Source of the DNA: Acidobacteriota bacterium
Lineage (GTDB): Bacteria; Acidobacteriota; Terriglobia; Terriglobales; Acidobacteriaceae
Length of the DNA: 64,000 nucleotides
Assembly: GCA_019351975.1 (NCBI GenBank)
Contig: JABBOG010000003.1
Coordinates: 62,001-126,000 of the forward strand
Direction of reading: 5' to 3'
In this document: positions 26,273-35,717 of the stretch, one piece after another
Position numbering within the stretch: the first letter of the stretch is position 1
How the letters are laid out: every line of letters begins with the position of its first letter
Notes under the pieces: generated by a model
What the model saw: the letters and a program-made list of their open reading frames with translations, nothing else
The model's database searches: none
Told to the model about the DNA's origin: nothing
Translations under genes and position numbers: made by a program

Positions 26273-26890
26273 TCAGTCGAGGTTCAAAGTCTGCCGCACC
26301 GATCCGCGACTTCCCTGAATCTTCTCCTGCAGCAACGTAATCGCATATAGCAACTGTTCGGGGCGGGGCGGGCACCCCGGAACGTATACATCCACAGGGA
26401 TCACCTGATTAACACCCTGTAGCAATGCATAGTTGTTGAATACCCCGCCAGAGGTAGCACACGCACCCATCGAAATCACCCACTTCGGTTCCGGCATCTG
26501 CTCATAGAGCCGCCGAATAACAGGCGCCATCTTTTGCGAAACTCTTCCGGCAATAATCATTAAATCGCTCTGCCGCGGCGAGGGACGAAAAACCTCCGCG
26601 CCGAATCGTGCAATGTCATACCGAGATCCGCCCATCGACATCATTTCGATCGCGCAGCACGCTAAACCAAATGTCATCGGCCATACTGAATTCTTCCGCA
26701 CCCAATTCAGCGCAGCATCCAGCGACGCGAGCACCACACCTTCAGGTTGCTCATCACCCCAGTTGACCTCAGCGACCTTGTCGCGATTCTTACCAAAACT
26801 GTCCAGAGTTCCAAACACATACCGGTCATTCCGTTGCGGAACTCCCGTCGGTCGACCGTTCGCAGTCGTCTGGTTCGTCGTCTCATTCAT
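26273..26890 (-). CDS. nuoB: NADH-quinone oxidoreductase subunit B (isolated)
   Basis: Complex I subunit carrying cluster N2, next to the quinone site. 205 residues. Cluster ligands are present: tandem Cys in [11 protein letters not shown], then [10 protein letters not shown] and [11 protein letters not shown]. The N-terminus has about 40 extra residues ([16 protein letters not shown]...) before the conserved [17 protein letters not shown]. No other nuo gene is adjacent, which is unusual, since nuoB normally sits in nuoABCD. ATG 26890 has a GGAGGA about 17 bases upstream, rather far; an ATG at 26926 would give a 12-residue longer form. Confidence 0.93.
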   Translation of the reverse strand: MNETTNQTTANGRPTGVPQRNDRYVFGTLDSFGKNRDKVAEVNWGDEQPEGVVLASLDAALNWVRKNSVWPMTFGLACCAIEMMSMGGSRYDIARFGAEVFRPSPRQSDLMIIAGRVSQKMAPVIRRLYEQMPEPKWVISMGACATSGGVFNNYALLQGVNQVIPVDVYVPGCPPRPEQLLYAITLLQEKIQGSRGSVRQTLNLD

Positions 26891-27091
26891 ATCTATAAGT
26901 ATACGTTCCTCCGACCGCTGAAACATAGCTAAATACAACTTCTAACCCGGGCCGCCGTCTAAGTCTGAAATTGAAGCTAGTAACTGTGTACATTCGATGT
27001 GCGAACACCCCGTACGGTTGGTTCATCACCCGGTAAAACAGACAACGTGTCTCGAATCGGTTCAATCCTCTTTACTCTTCAGGAGCGCTGC

Positions 27092-29707
27092 TCAGCCTGC
27101 GTTCTCTTCAATAGCTGCGGACAAGGCCTGACCCAAGACCCTCTTCTGCTCGGCAGAGAGCCGATTGCCGTCGCTCGTGATGTAGAACACGTCGATGGCC
27201 GTCTCGCCCTCCGTATCCACAAGCGCGACCTCCACGTTGTAGCCATGCTCACTTAACGTCGCGCTAATTGCACGTAGCAATCCTGGAACGTCCTGTGCGA
27301 TCACCTGCAGTAGCGTGCTGTGCGTCGATGCAGCTTCATCGAAATCGACCTTCGTCGCCACCACCACCCGCGGCGGCTTGCGTTTCCCTCTTCGCCTCCC
27401 GCTCAGCAGCTTTTCTACAGGGCTCCTCCCCGCGACCAGCTCACGCACACTTCCAACGAATCTCGTCCGCTCGCTCTCATTCAGCTCCAACGTTCGAAAT
27501 GCATCTGTAAATCGAAAGCTGTCCACCACCACCCCCGCCTCGTTTGCAAATGCGTCCGCCGTTACGACGTTCATCCCCCACGCCGCCAAGGCAGATGCCA
27601 TGCCTGCAAAAAGTCGCGGCCTGTCCTGCGTTACGAGAGTGATCTCGTGCACCGCCGCACCCAGAACCGCCGTTCCCTGCTGGAATGTGATCTGGAACGG
27701 CTCGGAGGAGAAAAGCCGCGTCATCTCAAAGTGCTGCAGCATCGTCTCCGGCGACCTCGTTCTCACATAGCGCTCCGGAAATCCCTCCAGGAATTGCTCG
27801 ACCTCCACATGCCGCCCACGCGCAAGCGAAATCACCCTCGCGACCTTCTCATCCTTCCTCCAGCCTCCAATTGCACCTCCCGCAACCCGCGCGCGCACCC
27901 GCTCTTCATCTACACTCCGGTCCAGTTGATTCGCAGCAGCCATCCATAGCCGCCACAGATTCTCTACCTTCCACGGAGTCAGTGCATCCGGATGCACCGC
28001 CGCGATATCGGCATACGTAAACAACGTCAGCATCCGGAGCGCCTCATGCGTCTGCACCTTCCCCACAAACGCCCGCACTGTCTCGGCATCAAAAATGTCC
28101 CTCCGCATCGCAGCCGACATCTCAAGATGGTTCTCAATGAGCTGCATCACCAACCCCGTGTCATAAGCATCCATCTCTAACCGATCCAGAACTCCCTTCG
28201 CCATGCGCGCGCTCTCCACGGCATGATGCTCGCTTGCCCGTCCTTTCCCTGTGTCATGCAGCAATCCTGCCAGATACAGCAACCCAGGCTGCTGTAATTC
28301 GCGAATCATCGCGCCAAACCTCACCCTCCACTCCGGAGCCTTGTTTCCCGCATCCTCCTCCAACTCGTGCAGAACATCGATCAGCACAAACGTGTGTTCG
28401 TCCACCGTGTAGCGGTGATACGCATCCCGAATCACCAGCGCATCGATGCCGTGAAACTCCGGCACGATCAGATCCAGCACTCCTACCGTATGCATGACCC
28501 GCAAAGCTTGCCCTGCGCGCTTTCCCATCAAGATCGCCGATAGCTGTCGCCACAGCTTCGGGCCCTCTTCCAAGTGCGCAGATAGTTTCGGAATCGCCGA
28601 CGCAATTCGCTCTTGGCTCCGCTGCGAAAGCCTTGCTCCGCTCTCTGCCATACAAGCAAACACGGCCATTACGATCTCTGGATCATGTGCCGAATCTATA
28701 CCCGCTTCGGCATCTGCCTTCAGATGCGCCACTCCGTCACGCAACAGAAATCCTGCGCGTTCTGGGATCTTTACGCGCTGCACCGGCTTTACGACCTCCA
28801 TCTGCAGGCCCGCATTCTCGCCTTCACCCAACAAACTCCGCTCCACGACGCGTGCATGCCGAAAATACACCCGCATCCAATACGCCGCATCCACCCGCTC
28901 CTGCGAGGATCCGCCCAAACCCACCCGCGCCTGCGCAGCTGCATCCTGCGTCTGCCAATCCAGCGTATTGTCGTCGCGTTCTCTGCGGTAGTGCAGGAAG
29001 CAACGCAACGCCGCCAGAAATGCCACAGCCTCCCCGAATCCTTCGCCTGCCCCACCACCATTGCCCTTCGAATCCCTCAGTCCCCGCAACCACTGGCATA
29101 CATGCACATCCCGCAGCCCACCCGGACAGTCCTTTATATTCGGCTCCAGATGAAACAGCGTATTGCCATACTTTGCGTGACGTTCACTCGTCAGCCGCAT
29201 CAACGCTGCGCCAAATCCCTTCATATCACGCGCACGCATCTTCGCGACTGCGCCGCTCAGCTTTGCAAACAGGGCTTCATCCCCACCGACCTGACGCAGA
29301 TCCAGCAGTGACAATCCAAACTCAGGATTCGCTGCGTCCAGCCGGTCGCACTCGCCGACCGTCCTCGTCGTCAGCGCCACCTGCAGCCCGCAGTCCCAAA
29401 GCGACTGCGACATTCTTCGTATCGCATCCTTCGCTTCAACCTTGGCCGCTTTCTCCACGCAGCACAGCAGGTCTACATCCGAATGCGGGTACAACTCCGC
29501 TCTTCCGTATCCTCCGATCGCCGCAATTGCCACTCCTCGGCTAAGCTTCGGATTCGCGCGTAACTCCTCACCCCAGAAGCGCACGACAAACTCATCGACA
29601 AGCGCCGCACGCGCCGCAACCGCACGAAGACCATCTCCGTTCAACTCGAATCCGCGCCGAATCTCTACCGTGCGACGGTCATACTCCCCGCGCGCCGTCG
29701 CGCCCAT
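27092..29707 (-). CDS. glnD: [Protein-PII] uridylyltransferase / uridylyl-removing enzyme
   Basis: Senses glutamine and uridylylates or de-uridylylates PII. 871 residues in the standard order: nucleotidyltransferase domain with GGYGRAELYPHSDVDLL (about 65-80), a helical linker, HD phosphohydrolase domain with AGLLHDTGKG (about 483), and two C-terminal ACT domains (VHEITLVTQDRPRLFAG and LQVIAQDVPGLLRAIS). Third gene of amt-glnB-glnD, 53 bases after glnB, so sensor, signal protein and target channel are in one unit. Confidence 0.96.
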   Translation of the reverse strand: MGATARGEYDRRTVEIRRGFELNGDGLRAVAARAALVDEFVVRFWGEELRANPKLSRGVAIAAIGGYGRAELYPHSDVDLLCCVEKAAKVEAKDAIRRMSQSLWDCGLQVALTTRTVGECDRLDAANPEFGLSLLDLRQVGGDEALFAKLSGAVAKMRARDMKGFGAALMRLTSERHAKYGNTLFHLEPNIKDCPGGLRDVHVCQWLRGLRDSKGNGGGAGEGFGEAVAFLAALRCFLHYRRERDDNTLDWQTQDAAAQARVGLGGSSQERVDAAYWMRVYFRHARVVERSLLGEGENAGLQMEVVKPVQRVKIPERAGFLLRDGVAHLKADAEAGIDSAHDPEIVMAVFACMAESGARLSQRSQERIASAIPKLSAHLEEGPKLWRQLSAILMGKRAGQALRVMHTVGVLDLIVPEFHGIDALVIRDAYHRYTVDEHTFVLIDVLHELEEDAGNKAPEWRVRFGAMIRELQQPGLLYLAGLLHDTGKGRASEHHAVESARMAKGVLDRLEMDAYDTGLVMQLIENHLEMSAAMRRDIFDAETVRAFVGKVQTHEALRMLTLFTYADIAAVHPDALTPWKVENLWRLWMAAANQLDRSVDEERVRARVAGGAIGGWRKDEKVARVISLARGRHVEVEQFLEGFPERYVRTRSPETMLQHFEMTRLFSSEPFQITFQQGTAVLGAAVHEITLVTQDRPRLFAGMASALAAWGMNVVTADAFANEAGVVVDSFRFTDAFRTLELNESERTRFVGSVRELVAGRSPVEKLLSGRRRGKRKPPRVVVATKVDFDEAASTHSTLLQVIAQDVPGLLRAISATLSEHGYNVEVALVDTEGETAIDVFYITSDGNRLSAEQKRVLGQALSAAIEENAG

Positions 29708-29760
29708 CGTCGGGCCATTGCCATCGCCGCCATTCAGTATCGAGTCCGTCGCTGCACCCC

Positions 29761-30108
<348 letters not shown>

Positions 30109-30125
30109 TCATCTCCATCCTTCAC

Positions 30126-31640
30126 TTAGGCTGCCTCCCAGTCATAGCCCTCTTCGCCATGCTGCGAAAGATCCAACCCCTCACGCTCGTCTTCTTCACT
30201 CACGCGTAGGCCAATCAGCGTATCAACTATGACCAGAATAAGCAGCGTCCCTGTAATCGAAATTCCCCAGCCAATCCCAACACCCACCAACTGGTTCAAC
30301 ACCTGCCCGTGATTTCCCTCGAAAAATCCAGTCGGCTTACCCGCACCAAAGATCGGATTAATTACCGAATTCGCAAAAAATCCGGTAAGAATTGCGCCCA
30401 GGGTCCCGCCCGCGCCATGCACACCAAACGCGTCCAGCGAATCATCATAGCCAAACATGTTCTTGACCTTCACCACCATGAAGAAGCAGAACACCCCTGC
30501 AATCAACCCAATCCACAACGCGTCAATCGGCCGCACAAAGCCCGACGCCGGTGTAATCGCCACCAACCCTGCCACTGCTCCGGAGATCCCGCCCAGCGCC
30601 GAAGGCTTGCCGCTGCGAATCCACTCTGCCGCGGCCCACCCAATCGCGCCCGCCGCCGCGCCAAAGTGCGTCGCCACAAACGCTGACGTCGCCAAACTTC
30701 CAGCACCCAGCGCCGATCCTGCGTTGAAACCAAACCACCCAAACCACAGCAGGCACGCCCCAATAAAGCTCAGCACGACCGAGTGCGGCATGAACGCCTT
30801 CTGTGGGAACCCCAACCGCTTCCCCAGATACAGCGCCGTTACCAGCGCGCTCACACCCGACGTCACATGCACCACCGTTCCACCCGCAAAATCCAGGCAC
30901 GGAAACCGTCCCGCCAATCCTCCACCACCCACCGCCGTCGCATTCAACAGTCCGCCAACACCCCAAACCATATGCGCCATCGGGGAGTACACAATGACCG
31001 CCCACAACACCATAAAAACCAGCATCGCTGAGAACTTCATCCGCTCCGCGAACGCTCCCGTAATCAGCGCCGGCGTGATAATCGCAAACATCAACTGGTA
31101 CACCATGTACGTCTGTAACGGAATCGTAGGCGCATACGCCGGGTCAGGCGTCAGCCCCACACCACGCAGAAACACATTGTGCAATCCTCCAATAAATGCG
31201 TTTCCCGTCCCAAAAGCCAGCGAATACGTCACCAGCGCCCACAACACCGTAATCACCGCCATCATCGCAAACGTCTGCATCATGGTTCCGAGGATGTTCT
31301 TCTTCCGCACCAGGCCGCCGTAAAACAACGCCAACCCCGGCCCGCTCATCAGCAGCACCAACGCCGCGCTCGTCAGCATCCACGCGTTGTCACCCGCGCT
31401 CTGCGCCTGAGCCGTTGCCGCTGCATCCTGTGCGACTTTCTTCTCCAGCGCTGTGATCCTGTCCGTCTGAGAACTTGCAGCCACTGCGCTCGAAGCCACA
31501 GGACTCTGCCCGAAGCAAGCACCACCCATCGCTCCACAAGCCAGCAGAACAACAAGGACGCAGCGCACGATCATCCTCCGCAACGCGCCATCCCGAGATC
31601 CGTGCGCCTCAACGCGATAGAGTTGGCTATCCAAATCCAT
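30126..31640 (-). CDS. amt: Ammonium transporter
   Basis: 504 residues with a signal-like first segment, a short helical periplasmic region (ITALEKKVAQDAA, coiled-coil-like), and the eleven-helix Amt core: LALFYGGLVRKKN, FAGGTVVHVTSG and FDAFGVHGAGG-like CHAGG equivalent (DAFGVHGAGGTLGAIL) bearing the twin-His pore residues. ATG 31640 is preferred to longer in-frame starts because the signal sequence then begins about 20 residues in. Moves ammonium into the cell under PII control. First gene of the amt-glnB-glnD operon. A sigma-54 promoter was looked for upstream and not found. Confidence 0.95.
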   Translation of the reverse strand: MDLDSQLYRVEAHGSRDGALRRMIVRCVLVVLLACGAMGGACFGQSPVASSAVAASSQTDRITALEKKVAQDAAATAQAQSAGDNAWMLTSAALVLLMSGPGLALFYGGLVRKKNILGTMMQTFAMMAVITVLWALVTYSLAFGTGNAFIGGLHNVFLRGVGLTPDPAYAPTIPLQTYMVYQLMFAIITPALITGAFAERMKFSAMLVFMVLWAVIVYSPMAHMVWGVGGLLNATAVGGGGLAGRFPCLDFAGGTVVHVTSGVSALVTALYLGKRLGFPQKAFMPHSVVLSFIGACLLWFGWFGFNAGSALGAGSLATSAFVATHFGAAAGAIGWAAAEWIRSGKPSALGGISGAVAGLVAITPASGFVRPIDALWIGLIAGVFCFFMVVKVKNMFGYDDSLDAFGVHGAGGTLGAILTGFFANSVINPIFGAGKPTGFFEGNHGQVLNQLVGVGIGWGISITGTLLILVIVDTLIGLRVSEEDEREGLDLSQHGEEGYDWEAA

Positions 31641-31840
31641 GTCTATGTCTGACTCTCCTGACCAGGAATTTGCTTTATATGCATCTCCGCATTCGCACCG
31701 GGGGAAGCGCGAAGGAAAGAGAAGAGTACAAAAGTAGTTTGTCCGCTTCAGCCACACTGCGAGTGTTCAGTTTCATCTACTGTACATCATCGTGATCTTG
31801 CACCTGCCCACTCTAACCCATTTCGCGATACGCTTATACG

Positions 31841-32209
31841 ATGCCAACTGAAGCCCTACACACTCGCTGGTCCGACATCCCTATCGAGCAACTGAACCCG
31901 CAGATTACCCGCCAGTTCGTCCACGGATCGCAGTCTATGTTCGCTCGCCTTGAACTTAAGAAAGGCTGCGTCGTTCCAGGCCATCAACACCCGAACGAAC
32001 AGATCACCTACATTACCCAGGGCGCTCTCCGCTTTCTACTCGGGGAAGAAGGCGCTCTCGATGAGAAGATCGTTCGCGCCAACGAAATGCTGATCATCCC
32101 CGCCAATCTCCCTCACTCCGCTGAAGCCCTCGAAGACACCATCGACTTCGACGTCTTCGCCCCGCCTCGCCAGGACTGGCTCTCTAAAGACGACACATAC
32201 CTCCGCTAA
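31841..32209 (+). CDS. Small cupin-domain protein
   Basis: 122-residue single cupin. Metal-binding pattern GHQHPNEQITYITQGALRF (two His and Glu) and the second motif with LPHSAEAL (His) fit a functional mononuclear site. The fold is shared by many enzymes and sensors, so the reaction is unknown. Stands between the divergent amt operon and the NeuB-like gene on the same strand, 132 bases apart; cotranscription with the latter is possible. The gap contains a weak inverted repeat (CTACCGT, 32221-32227, with ACGGTAG, 32241-32247). Confidence 0.85.
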   Translation: MPTEALHTRWSDIPIEQLNPQITRQFVHGSQSMFARLELKKGCVVPGHQHPNEQITYITQGALRFLLGEEGALDEKIVRANEMLIIPANLPHSAEALEDTIDFDVFAPPRQDWLSKDDTYLR

Positions 32210-32341
32210 GCCTACCTTTTCTACCGTCCGTAACATGGCCACGGTAGACGCAGCTTCGCTATTTCTGTAACAATCGCAGCTGACGCAAGCGCCCGATCTT
32301 CCACTAACTCGCCTCACCAAAAACCAGGCCCGGAGACATCC

Positions 32342-33217
32342 ATGACCACAGTAAACATCGGCAACAAGCAGCTCGGAGCAGGCCAGCCCTGCTATGTCAT
32401 CGCCGAGATCGGCATCAATCACAACGGTGACATTGACCTTGCCAAGCGCCTCATCTCCGTAGCCGTCGCCGCAGGCTGCGATGCCGTCAAGTTCCAAAAG
32501 CGCACCATCGAAGTCGTCTACACCGCAGCCGAACTCGCCACACCTCGCCCCAACCCCTTCGGCACAACGAACGGCGACCTCAAGCACGGTCTGGAATTCG
32601 GCAAAGAGGACTACGCCGAAATCGACAGCTTTTGCAAACAAGTCAAGATTCCCTGGCTCGTCTCCCCTTGGGACGAAAACGCCGTCGACTTCATGGAGCA
32701 ATTCGACACCCCCGTCTACAAGATCGCCTCAGCATCCCTCACCGACGACCATCTCCTCCGTCACGTCCGCAAGACCGGCAAGCCCATCATCGCCTCCACC
32801 GGCATGAGCACCTACGCCGAAATCGACCACGCAGTCGAGGTCCTCGGCAAAGACAACCTCATCCTCATGCACACCACCTCCACTTACCCTGCCAAGTACG
32901 AGCAGCTCAACCTGCGCGCCATCCCCAGCATGATCGAGCGCTATGGCGTGCCCGTCGGTTACTCCGGCCACGAAACAGGTATCCCGACCTCCGTCGCCGC
33001 CGCTGTACTCGGTGCCTGCTGTGTCGAACGCCACATCACCATGGACCGCGCCATGTGGGGCTCCGACCAGTCTGCTTCGCTCGAACCCAACGGCATCTCC
33101 AGACTCGTCCGCGACATTCGGCTCGTCGAGCAATCCATGGGCGACGGCATCAAGCGCGTCTATGAAGAAGAAGTCCCGGTCATGAAGAAGCTTCGCCGCG
33201 TCGGCGCAGCCGTCTAA
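32342..33217 (+). CDS. N-acetylneuraminate synthase family protein (NeuB-like, no SAF domain)
   Basis: 291 residues forming the NeuB TIM barrel: YVIAEIGINHNGD at the N-terminus, DAVKFQKRT, TPVYKIASASLTD, PIIASTGMST, LMHTTSTYPAKYEQLNL, GYSGHETG and ERHITMDRAMWGSDQSASL. Full-length sialic acid synthases carry an extra C-terminal antifreeze-like SAF domain; this protein ends right after the barrel. It condenses phosphoenolpyruvate with a sugar to give a nonulosonic or related keto-acid sugar; the exact sugar is unknown. It converges with gmhA and the glycan genes beyond, and shares a two-way terminator with them. Confidence 0.9.
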   Translation: MTTVNIGNKQLGAGQPCYVIAEIGINHNGDIDLAKRLISVAVAAGCDAVKFQKRTIEVVYTAAELATPRPNPFGTTNGDLKHGLEFGKEDYAEIDSFCKQVKIPWLVSPWDENAVDFMEQFDTPVYKIASASLTDDHLLRHVRKTGKPIIASTGMSTYAEIDHAVEVLGKDNLILMHTTSTYPAKYEQLNLRAIPSMIERYGVPVGYSGHETGIPTSVAAAVLGACCVERHITMDRAMWGSDQSASLEPNGISRLVRDIRLVEQSMGDGIKRVYEEEVPVMKKLRRVGAAV

Positions 33218-33236
33218 CCTCCACCGACCCAAACTC

Positions 33237-33274
33237 AAAACCCCCATATCTCGCCCTTGAGAAATGGGGGTTTT
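33237..33274. terminator. Bidirectional terminator between the neuB-like gene and gmhA
   Basis: Perfect 11-base arms AAAACCCCCAT and ATGGGGGTTTT around a 16-base loop. On each strand the stem ends in four T, so it can serve both the plus-strand neuB-like gene and the converging minus-strand glycan operon. Confidence 0.85.
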
Positions 33275-33334
33275 CTATTTCGCACCGTGAGCCCTGCCTA
33301 TCCAGCAAAACACAGCAGCGTCGCCGCCTCTTCG

Positions 33335-33946
33335 TTATTCCGCGAGATGCTGGGGCTTCTGACCGAAGTCTTTGCCAAAGTAGAACCGCTCCACCACCAT
33401 GCAATAGATATGTTCCAGCGCAAGATGCGACTCCTGAATGTTCATCGTCGTATCCGAAGGAATGATTACATTGATGTCCGCCAGCGCAGCCATCGCGCCG
33501 CCATTGTTGCCCGTGTAAGCGACCGTGTGGATGCCCAGCGTGCCCGCTAGTTTCAGCGCCTTCACGCAGTTCTTGCTGTTGCCCGAAGTCGAGATTGCAA
33601 GCAGCACATCTCCCGGCATCCCAATCGCTTCCACCTGCCGCTCGAACACATTGTCATACGAATAATCATTACCGATCGCCGTCAAAATCGACGTATCCGT
33701 TGTCAGCGCAACAGCACGCAGCGCTGGCCGGTCGATCGTCAGCCGTGAGACAAACTCCGCGACCAGGTGCTGCGCATCCGCCGCAGAACCGCCGTTGCCG
33801 CACACCATCAGCTTGTGCCCAGACTTCATCGCCTCCGCGGTAATGCGTCCAGCCTCAACAACCGCAGCGTGAATGCCTTCGTCATTCAGCACACGCGTCA
33901 TGGTTGCAATGGACTGGGTGAGTTGGCGTTTGATCAGATCTAACAT
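33335..33946 (-). CDS. gmhA: Phosphoheptose (sedoheptulose 7-phosphate) isomerase
   Basis: SIS-domain enzyme that makes D-glycero-D-manno-heptose 7-phosphate for lipopolysaccharide core or other heptoses. 203 residues. Phosphosugar-binding CGNGGSAADAQHLVAEFVSR and LAISTSGNSKN are diagnostic, as is the catalytic-side LALEHIYCMVVE. GGAG lies 6-7 bases before the ATG. Last gene of the minus-strand unit ThDP enzyme, GtrA, glycosyltransferase, GmhA. Other heptose genes (hldE, gmhB) are not in the window. Confidence 0.93.
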   Translation of the reverse strand: MLDLIKRQLTQSIATMTRVLNDEGIHAAVVEAGRITAEAMKSGHKLMVCGNGGSAADAQHLVAEFVSRLTIDRPALRAVALTTDTSILTAIGNDYSYDNVFERQVEAIGMPGDVLLAISTSGNSKNCVKALKLAGTLGIHTVAYTGNNGGAMAALADINVIIPSDTTMNIQESHLALEHIYCMVVERFYFGKDFGQKPQHLAE

Positions 33947-34031
33947 ACATTTCTCCGTGATACCGCAGCTAAGCAGTTTCTATACAAACGTGACATTCGA
34001 CGATAACGAATCAACACAAGCGCAATCGTCG

Positions 34032-35006
34032 CTAAAGAACAGGATTCGCTCTTGGCGGACCAAAGCTGTGATCAAAATTAATCCGTTCCAACTCAACTGC
34101 ATAAGGCCGATGTTGCAGCTGCGTATAAATCGCTCCAACGTACTCGCCCATAATACCCAGAAAGACCAGCATGATCGACTGCAGGAAAAAGACGCCGATA
34201 ATCATCGGCGCAATCCCCACCGAGAACGTCGACCAGAACAGCAGCTTTGCCAGCAGATATCCAAACGCGATCACAAAGCTCAACACGCCACCCGCAAACC
34301 CGGCGAACGTAGCCAGCCGCAACGGCACCTTGCTGTGGTTGATGATCCCCAGCATCCCGATGTCGTACAACGTGTACCAGTTGTTCTTCGTGATACCAAA
34401 CTTGCGTGCAGGCTGGTCATACAGCAGTTTGACCGTCGGCAATCCAATCTCTGCAATCATGCCCCGAAAGTACGGGTAAGGGTCATCGAAAGACTTCACG
34501 AGATCGACAACCTTGCGGTCATACAGCCCAAATCCCGTATAGTTCTGGATCGTCTCAATCGATGACAACCGCCCAGCGATCCGATAGTACTGCTTCCTCG
34601 CCCAGAACATCAGCGAGTTCTCCTCGCTCGTGCGCTTGATCCCCAGCACACAATACGCGCCATTCTCCCACTCACGAATCAAGTCAGCGATCATGGGTGG
34701 CGGGTCCTGCAAATCGGCCACAATCCCAATCATCGCGTCTCCTCGCGCCGCGAACAGCGCATGGATCGGCGATCGAATGTGCCCAAAATTGCGCGCATTC
34801 ACAATAATCTTCACATTCGGATCTTCCGCTGCAATCGACTTCAGAATTGCAACCGTATTGTCGCGCGAAGAGTTGTCGATAAAGATGTGCTCGTAGTCAT
34901 ACTTGCCGATACCGAGCATCACCTCGCGCACCTGGTTGTAGAGGTTAAGAACGTTCCCCTCTTCGTTATAGCAAGGTGTAATGATGGAGATCGTCTTCTG
35001 GCTCAC
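34032..35006 (-). CDS. Polyisoprenyl-phosphate glycosyltransferase (GtrB/DPM1-like)
   Basis: 324 residues: a GT2 domain (SIITPCYNEEGNV, HIFIDNSSRDNT, VADLQDPPPMIADLI) and two C-terminal membrane segments (FAGGVLSFVIAFGYLLAKLLF and IGVFFLQSIMLVFLGIMGEYVG), the layout of GtrB-type enzymes that load a sugar on undecaprenyl phosphate at the inner membrane. Start is GTG 35006 with AAGGAG about 10 bases upstream. The adjacent GtrA-like gene supplies the likely flippase, so the pair may modify a surface glycan. Confidence 0.9.
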   Translation of the reverse strand: MSQKTISIITPCYNEEGNVLNLYNQVREVMLGIGKYDYEHIFIDNSSRDNTVAILKSIAAEDPNVKIIVNARNFGHIRSPIHALFAARGDAMIGIVADLQDPPPMIADLIREWENGAYCVLGIKRTSEENSLMFWARKQYYRIAGRLSSIETIQNYTGFGLYDRKVVDLVKSFDDPYPYFRGMIAEIGLPTVKLLYDQPARKFGITKNNWYTLYDIGMLGIINHSKVPLRLATFAGFAGGVLSFVIAFGYLLAKLLFWSTFSVGIAPMIIGVFFLQSIMLVFLGIMGEYVGAIYTQLQHRPYAVELERINFDHSFGPPRANPVL

Positions 35007-35077
35007 GAGGTAGCGGCTCCTTGGGGTCCCTTGGGGTATAGCTGCAAGTTTAGCCGATGCTGGTCTTTGTCGCGTAA

Positions 35078-35716
35078 CTACCCCGCAGATTTCGTCTTGA
35101 ATGTAACCTTCTTGTGGCCGACGAAACTGTACATCGTCGACAGCCCAATGATGATCGCTCCCGCAATATACCCCGCCATCGCCTTCCCCGTCGCCAGATG
35201 CTGAACCGTCGCCAACATCCGTCCGCCAAGGTGGCTTTCAACAGATGCAAGCAGAACATGCAGCCGCACCGCATGATGGTGAATCAATGACTGCAACACT
35301 CGCGTCAGCCCGGACAACGCCACCAGCCCGGGAATCATACCTGTCCCATACACCGCAAAGCACTTCAGCCACTCCATCAGGTAGTTTCCCTGCGTGCGAA
35401 ACACGAAAAACTTGTATCCAAAGTAAGCGACCGTAATGTTGAGCGGCGTGGAAAGAATGGACGCAACCACCACCGTCAGATACATGAACCGCTGCGGAAG
35501 AGCCCCGTTCAGCAGCGTGAGCGCCACAACAAAGCTGATGTAACCGAAGATCGTGTTAAACGCGCCCACGCATAGATAGCGGAGGAACTGCCCCCCTGGA
35601 AAGAGGTTGACGATCCCCTGCAACCGGCGCTTCGGCAGAAACGGATCCTGCGGGATGGGAACCACCGGCGGATGCGTCGGAAACGGTTCGCTCTCGGGCC
35701 CTTGAGGAGCAGTCAT
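35078..35716 (-). CDS. GtrA-like membrane protein
   Basis: 212 residues. After a proline-rich cytoplasmic start, GGQFLRYLCVGAFNTIFGY opens the GtrA domain, with four hydrophobic segments; the last, AGAIIIGLSTMYSFVGHKKVTF, ends in the family-typical basic tail. An insertion of about 50 residues rich in His (LIHHHAVRLHVLLASVESHLGG) lies between segments three and four. GtrA-like proteins flip polyprenyl-linked sugars. ATG 35716 follows GAGGAG by about 5 bases and overlaps the upstream gene's stop region, so translation is coupled to the ThDP enzyme. Confidence 0.85.
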   Translation of the reverse strand: MTAPQGPESEPFPTHPPVVPIPQDPFLPKRRLQGIVNLFPGGQFLRYLCVGAFNTIFGYISFVVALTLLNGALPQRFMYLTVVVASILSTPLNITVAYFGYKFFVFRTQGNYLMEWLKCFAVYGTGMIPGLVALSGLTRVLQSLIHHHAVRLHVLLASVESHLGGRMLATVQHLATGKAMAGYIAGAIIIGLSTMYSFVGHKKVTFKTKSAG

Positions 35717-35717
35717 A

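Noticed and set aside
31641-31840. Sigma-54 promoter for the amt operon
   Set aside because: No GG-N10-GC element matching the TGGCAC-N5-TTGCA consensus was found.
32221-32247. Inverted repeat CTACCGT...ACGGTAG after the cupin gene as a terminator
   Set aside because: Seven-base arms with a 13-base loop and no T-run; too weak to call.
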